DNA from: JAPOXR01 sp965199765
Lineage (GTDB): Bacteria; Pseudomonadota; Alphaproteobacteria; Rhodobacterales; Rhodobacteraceae
Length of the DNA stretch: 64,000 nucleotides
Direction: 5' to 3'
Assembly: GCA_965199765.1 (NCBI GenBank)
Contig: CBDATC010000001.1
Coordinates: 1-64,000, forward strand
Shown in pieces: positions 60,873-64,000 of this stretch. Every line of letters starts with the position of its first letter. Position 1 is the stretch's first letter. The position numbers were made by a program, and so were the translations under genes. The notes below the pieces were generated by a model. It made no database searches and had not been told where the DNA came from. It was given only the letters and a program-made list of their open reading frames with translations.

Positions 60873-62894
60873 ATGATAAAATCCAAAAACAGGGCACGCA
60901 TCGCCTTGTTGTCCGGCACTTGCTTGACTTGCCTGTCGGCGGCGATGGCAACGGCGGATACGATGCCGCCCGAGCAAAGCATGTCGAATTTAGAGTATGA
61001 GCTGATTGGCCGGGAAGACTTATGGACTTACGATGCTCTCGGAAGCTATTCGGAAGCTCCGTTTCTTTCCAACTTAGTCGAGTCCGGCGCACTGCCCCCT
61101 GTTGAAGAGCGTCTTCCAGATGAACCTTTGGTTCACAAAACCGGAGCTATGGTTGATGGAATCGGAGAATATGGCGGAGTGTTCCGTCATGTGATCGGCG
61201 GTCGACCGGAAGGCTGGAACTGGATGGCAGGTCAGCACCAAGGCTGGGGCGGCATAAACATGGCCATGCAGGAATGTCTTGTGCGGGTTGGACCGCTTTG
61301 GCAAGTGAAAGCTGAAGATCAAACCGGACCACTTCCCAACTTAGCCAAAGATTGGAGTTGGAACGACGACCGAACTTCACTCACCATGAATCTGGTGGAA
61401 GGAGCACACTGGTCAGATGGCGATCCGTTTGATTCGACCGATGTCCAGTTCTGGTGGGAAGACAACGTGCAAGATGAAAATGTGACATCCAGGATGTCAC
61501 CGAACGGTATGGGCGAAGGCACCACGTTGAACATCATTGACGATTCAACGATTCAATTCAATTTCACCGAGCCGCAGGGCCCGTCAAGAATTTGGTCGCT
61601 GGCCTATATTCAAGGATGTCCCGGACCGAGCCATATCCTGATGGACAAACATCCGAAGTATAATTCCGATGCCACTTATGACAGTTATCGAACCGCTTTA
61701 CCGTCCGATCAAGTGCCGCCTGTTGTCATGGGGCCCTGGGTTCCGGTTTTGCACAAGCCGGACGAAATCGTGATCATGCGCCGCAACCCCTTTTATTGGA
61801 AGGTCGACGAAGCCGGTAATCAGCTGCCTTATTTGAACGAAATGCATTTCAAGCTGACCACATGGTCTGACCGCACAACGCAGGCTGTTGCAGGCACCGG
61901 CGATTTCTCCAATATGGAAAACCCCGGCAATTATGTGGAAGCGCTGAAGCAGAGCCAAGCCGCAGACTCGCCGACCAAAGCTCAGTTCGGACCGCGTGTT
62001 CTGTCTTGGGAAGTGGAAATGAACTTCTCGGAAACACTCGGGGTTGAGGATGATGTCGACGCCGAGCTGCGAGGATTGTTCCGAACCAAGGAGTTCCGCG
62101 TTGCTCTGAGTCACGCTCTTGACCGCGCAGCCATCGGTCAGTCGATTGCCCGCGGACCGTTCACTTACGTATACCCAGGCGGCTTCTCGGTCGGATCCCC
62201 GTATTACGATGTGAATGCGACCGTGTTCTATCCGTATGATACCGCCAAAGCTGGTGAAATGCTGGACGCGCTGGGTGTTACCGATACTGACGGCAATGGT
62301 CAGCGCAACCTGCCGAACACCGGCGGGGATATCGTGATCGACCTCGTGTATGATTCTTCTGAACCAACCGACAAAAAACAGGTTGATGCATTTGTCGCGA
62401 TGATGGCCGATATTGGAATCACCATCCTTCCAAAACCGGTCGAGGATCAGGAAATCGTTGCCGACTCCGGAAACTTCAACATGCTGGAGCGTCGGCACCA
62501 TTGGTTAGTCCCGACCCGTCAGACATGCGACTACGTCCCAATTTCGGACAATTGTCCCGACTGGCACCAAGCGGATAGCGGAAATCGCAATCTCTTCCCG
62601 TTTGAAGCAGAAATGGTGGAAGCGGTGAACACCATCCAGGAGACTTGGGACGCGGAGGAAGCCGCTGAAGCCGCAAGGGTCATCCAACGAAATTGGACCG
62701 AGAACGTCTACACGCTCGGTCTTACCCAAGCTCCCGCCGCGCTTCTGATCAACAAGAGAATCAGGAACGCGCATCCGGGCACACCAGTGTTCATGTTTGA
62801 GTGGGCTGAAGATGGAGTGGTCAGGGAACGGCTTTGGGTGGCTGCAGAAGATCAAATCGAAGAGCTGCTGCCGGGAACGATCCCGACCTACTAA
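60873..62894 (+). CDS. ABC transporter substrate-binding protein, family 5 (AgpA/DppA type)
   Basis: 673 residues with a signal peptide (KNRARIALLSGTCLTCLSAA, cleavage near MATA-DT). The mature part has the SBP_bac_5 pattern: EYGGVFRHVIGGRPEGWNWM, LAKDWSWNDDRTSLTMNLVE, GAHWSDGDPFDSTDVQFWWE and later RVALSHALDRAAIGQSI. It is longer than dipeptide-binding proteins (about 540) and similar in size to the AgpA-type oligosaccharide-binding proteins of rhizobia (about 690). With a GH4 alpha-galactosidase and a MelR-like regulator nearby, alpha-galactosides such as melibiose or raffinose are likely ligands; peptides remain possible. First gene of the importer operon. Confidence 0.9.
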   Translation: MIKSKNRARIALLSGTCLTCLSAAMATADTMPPEQSMSNLEYELIGREDLWTYDALGSYSEAPFLSNLVESGALPPVEERLPDEPLVHKTGAMVDGIGEYGGVFRHVIGGRPEGWNWMAGQHQGWGGINMAMQECLVRVGPLWQVKAEDQTGPLPNLAKDWSWNDDRTSLTMNLVEGAHWSDGDPFDSTDVQFWWEDNVQDENVTSRMSPNGMGEGTTLNIIDDSTIQFNFTEPQGPSRIWSLAYIQGCPGPSHILMDKHPKYNSDATYDSYRTALPSDQVPPVVMGPWVPVLHKPDEIVIMRRNPFYWKVDEAGNQLPYLNEMHFKLTTWSDRTTQAVAGTGDFSNMENPGNYVEALKQSQAADSPTKAQFGPRVLSWEVEMNFSETLGVEDDVDAELRGLFRTKEFRVALSHALDRAAIGQSIARGPFTYVYPGGFSVGSPYYDVNATVFYPYDTAKAGEMLDALGVTDTDGNGQRNLPNTGGDIVIDLVYDSSEPTDKKQVDAFVAMMADIGITILPKPVEDQEIVADSGNFNMLERRHHWLVPTRQTCDYVPISDNCPDWHQADSGNRNLFPFEAEMVEAVNTIQETWDAEEAAEAARVIQRNWTENVYTLGLTQAPAALLINKRIRNAHPGTPVFMFEWAEDGVVRERLWVAAEDQIEELLPGTIPTY

Positions 62895-62904
62895 ATTCAA
62901 CGGA

Positions 62905-62931
62905 TGCGGGCCTTAAAATCTAAGGCCCGCA
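62905..62931 (+). terminator. strong hairpin between binding-protein and permease genes
   Basis: TGCGGGCCTTA (62905-62915), loop AAATC, TAAGGCCCGCA (62921-62931): an 11-base perfect stem, ten bases after the stop codon. No T-run follows, so it is more likely a partial terminator or an mRNA-stabilising stem that raises binding-protein level over permease, as known between malE and malF. Confidence 0.7.
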
Positions 62932-62969
62932 CCCCCGACGGAAACGACGAATTGGGACTCGCCCTTTTC

Positions 62970-63977
62970 ATGATCCAGCGGATTCTCGCCTGTATTCCGC
63001 TGCTCATCGGCATTTCGATGGTCGCTTTCGGACTGATTGTCGCAGTGCCGGGCGACTATGTCGACACTTGGCTCAATGCGACCATGCGCATGACAGGCCA
63101 AGGCCGCGACGAATTACTGCCTCAAGCGGAGGCTATGCGGGTCACGCTCGGCCTGGATAAACCAGTCTGGATGCAATATCTGCGATGGGTGAAAGGCATC
63201 GTCACGGAATGGGATTTCGGCTACTCGTTCTTTCACAGTCAGCCTGTTCTGGACGTCATAGGAACAAGACTGCCGCGCTCGATCGGCATTGCAATCGTTA
63301 CACTGATCGTCGGTCAGATTCTCGGTGCGCTCCTCGGCATCTATGCCGCTGTCAACCAATACAAAATCGGAGATAACCTCGCGACGCTGATCGCCTTCCT
63401 CGGCATTGTCATTCCGAAATTCATCATCGCATTGATCATCCTCTATTTTCTCGCCTTTGTCTGGCACTCACCATATATCGGAGCGTTCAACTCTGCGAAG
63501 TATGTCATTCAGGACCACTGGTCCTTCGGCAAACTCTGGGACCTGTTTAAGCATGTCTGGCCAATTCTATTGATTTCGATCTGGGCCGGTCAGGCCTATA
63601 CGCTGCGGATGATGCGCGGCAATCTGCTGGATGTGATGAATTCGCAATATGTGGAAACCGCGCGGGCCAAGGGGCTCTCGCGCCGGCGGATCATGATCGT
63701 GCACGCGATTCCGAATGCGCTTCACCCGGTGATCATGAATATGGGAACGCGCTTTGACTACATGATCAAGGGAGAGCTTGAAATTGCCATTGTGCTTGGC
63801 ATACCCACAATCGGCCCCTTGATTCTGAGTTCCATCGCCTCGCGCGACATGCTGGTTATCGCAGCAATTTTTCTGATAATTTCGGTTATCATTGTCATCG
63901 GAAACGTTGTGGCCGATCTGTTACTCGCTCTTTTGGACCCCCGCGTCCGTCAGGCAACCCTGACATCCCCAAGCTGA
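62970..63977 (+). CDS. ABC transporter permease, DppB/AgpB type
   Basis: Inner-membrane permease, about 335 residues from the ATG at 62970 (MIQRILACIPLLIGISMVAF). The frame is open to an ATG at 62904, but that would lie at the edge of the 62905-62931 hairpin and give an unlikely charged N terminus, so I prefer 62970. Six membrane helices are seen. The EAA loop is VETARAKGLSRRRIMIVHAI, followed by PNALHPVI, which contacts the ATPase. The C terminus DLLLALLDPRVR is typical of the family. The next gene overlaps by an ATGA. Confidence 0.92.
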   Translation: MIQRILACIPLLIGISMVAFGLIVAVPGDYVDTWLNATMRMTGQGRDELLPQAEAMRVTLGLDKPVWMQYLRWVKGIVTEWDFGYSFFHSQPVLDVIGTRLPRSIGIAIVTLIVGQILGALLGIYAAVNQYKIGDNLATLIAFLGIVIPKFIIALIILYFLAFVWHSPYIGAFNSAKYVIQDHWSFGKLWDLFKHVWPILLISIWAGQAYTLRMMRGNLLDVMNSQYVETARAKGLSRRRIMIVHAIPNALHPVIMNMGTRFDYMIKGELEIAIVLGIPTIGPLILSSIASRDMLVIAAIFLIISVIIVIGNVVADLLLALLDPRVRQATLTSPS

Positions 63978-64000
63978 TGACTGAACAAACCCCCATCCAT
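63977..64000 (+). CDS. start of the next ABC transporter gene, probably the second permease (DppC/AgpC type)
   Basis: ATG at 63977 overlaps the TGA of the first permease (ATGA) and opens a frame of eight codons (MTEQTPIH) to the window end. Gene order in Dpp/Agp operons makes a second permease the expected product. Too short to identify by sequence. Confidence 0.5.

Noticed and set aside
61698..62501. A 267-codon minus-strand frame opposite the ABC binding-protein gene.
   Set aside because: It is a shadow of a well-supported secreted binding protein, and no domain was recognised in it.

Overview
The window reads as a chromosomal segment of an alphaproteobacterium, most like a member of the Rhodobacterales. 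The case rests on gene content and order: a nuo operon carrying a small DUF5337-type membrane gene between nuoE and nuoF; the run bamE / yceD-rpmF-plsX-fabH-ihfA-merR-tRNA-Pro; the argS-SPOR-nagZ-scpA-scpB block; a full leucine-catabolic (liu) operon; the long alphaproteobacterial dCTP deaminase; and a two-cysteine DksA. Base composition looks moderate (about 50-55% GC by eye), lower than many Rhodobacterales. No phage, CRISPR array or intact insertion sequence was seen.

Layout. (1) 1-10475, minus strand: respiratory complex I genes nuoA to nuoL (nuoL cut by the window edge). (2) 10639-11445: an N-formylglutamate amidohydrolase. (3) 11542-17349: a signalling module with a STAS protein facing a four-gene operon of a receiver-PP2C phosphatase, an RsbW-like kinase, a periplasmic binding protein and a membrane histidine kinase. 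(4) 18367-21408: glnE, controlling glutamine synthetase. (5) 21469-29005, minus: isovaleryl-CoA dehydrogenase, methylcrotonyl-CoA carboxylase beta and alpha, HMG-CoA lyase, a BKACE enzyme and an enoyl-CoA hydratase. (6) 29311-36779: gph, glmU-glmS, a DUF805 protein, a GPP34-family protein, moaA and msrB. (7) 36798-41251: bamE, yceD, rpmF, plsX, fabH, ihfA and a MerR-type regulator, then tRNA-Pro(GGG). (8) 41383-47421: dcd, scpB, scpA, nagZ, a SPOR protein and argS. (9) 47422-48938: a decayed stretch holding a RecQ HRDC-domain remnant and an IS630-type transposase remnant. (10) 48939-53590: dgt, erpA, xth, a flavin monooxygenase, dksA and a tiny membrane protein. (11) 53591-64000: a sugar-utilisation island: a DUF1349-like remnant, a GH2 glycosidase, a tryptophan-halogenase-family flavoprotein, a GH4 alpha-galactosidase-like enzyme, a ParB-like small protein, a MelR-like AraC regulator, and the first genes of an Agp/Dpp-type ABC importer.

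How the parts work together. Most of the window is housekeeping: respiration, cell-wall precursor and lipid synthesis, chromosome segregation, translation and nucleotide control. The two accessory blocks deserve most attention. The module at 11.5-17.3 kb joins a TorT/TorS-like periplasmic sensor pair to a phosphatase/kinase/STAS partner switch, with no output gene in the window. The island at 53.7-64 kb looks like an alpha-galactoside uptake and hydrolysis locus (compare the MelR/MelA and rhizobial Agp systems) that carries a flavin-dependent halogenase homologue with its catalytic Lys and Glu kept but its halide-site motif altered.
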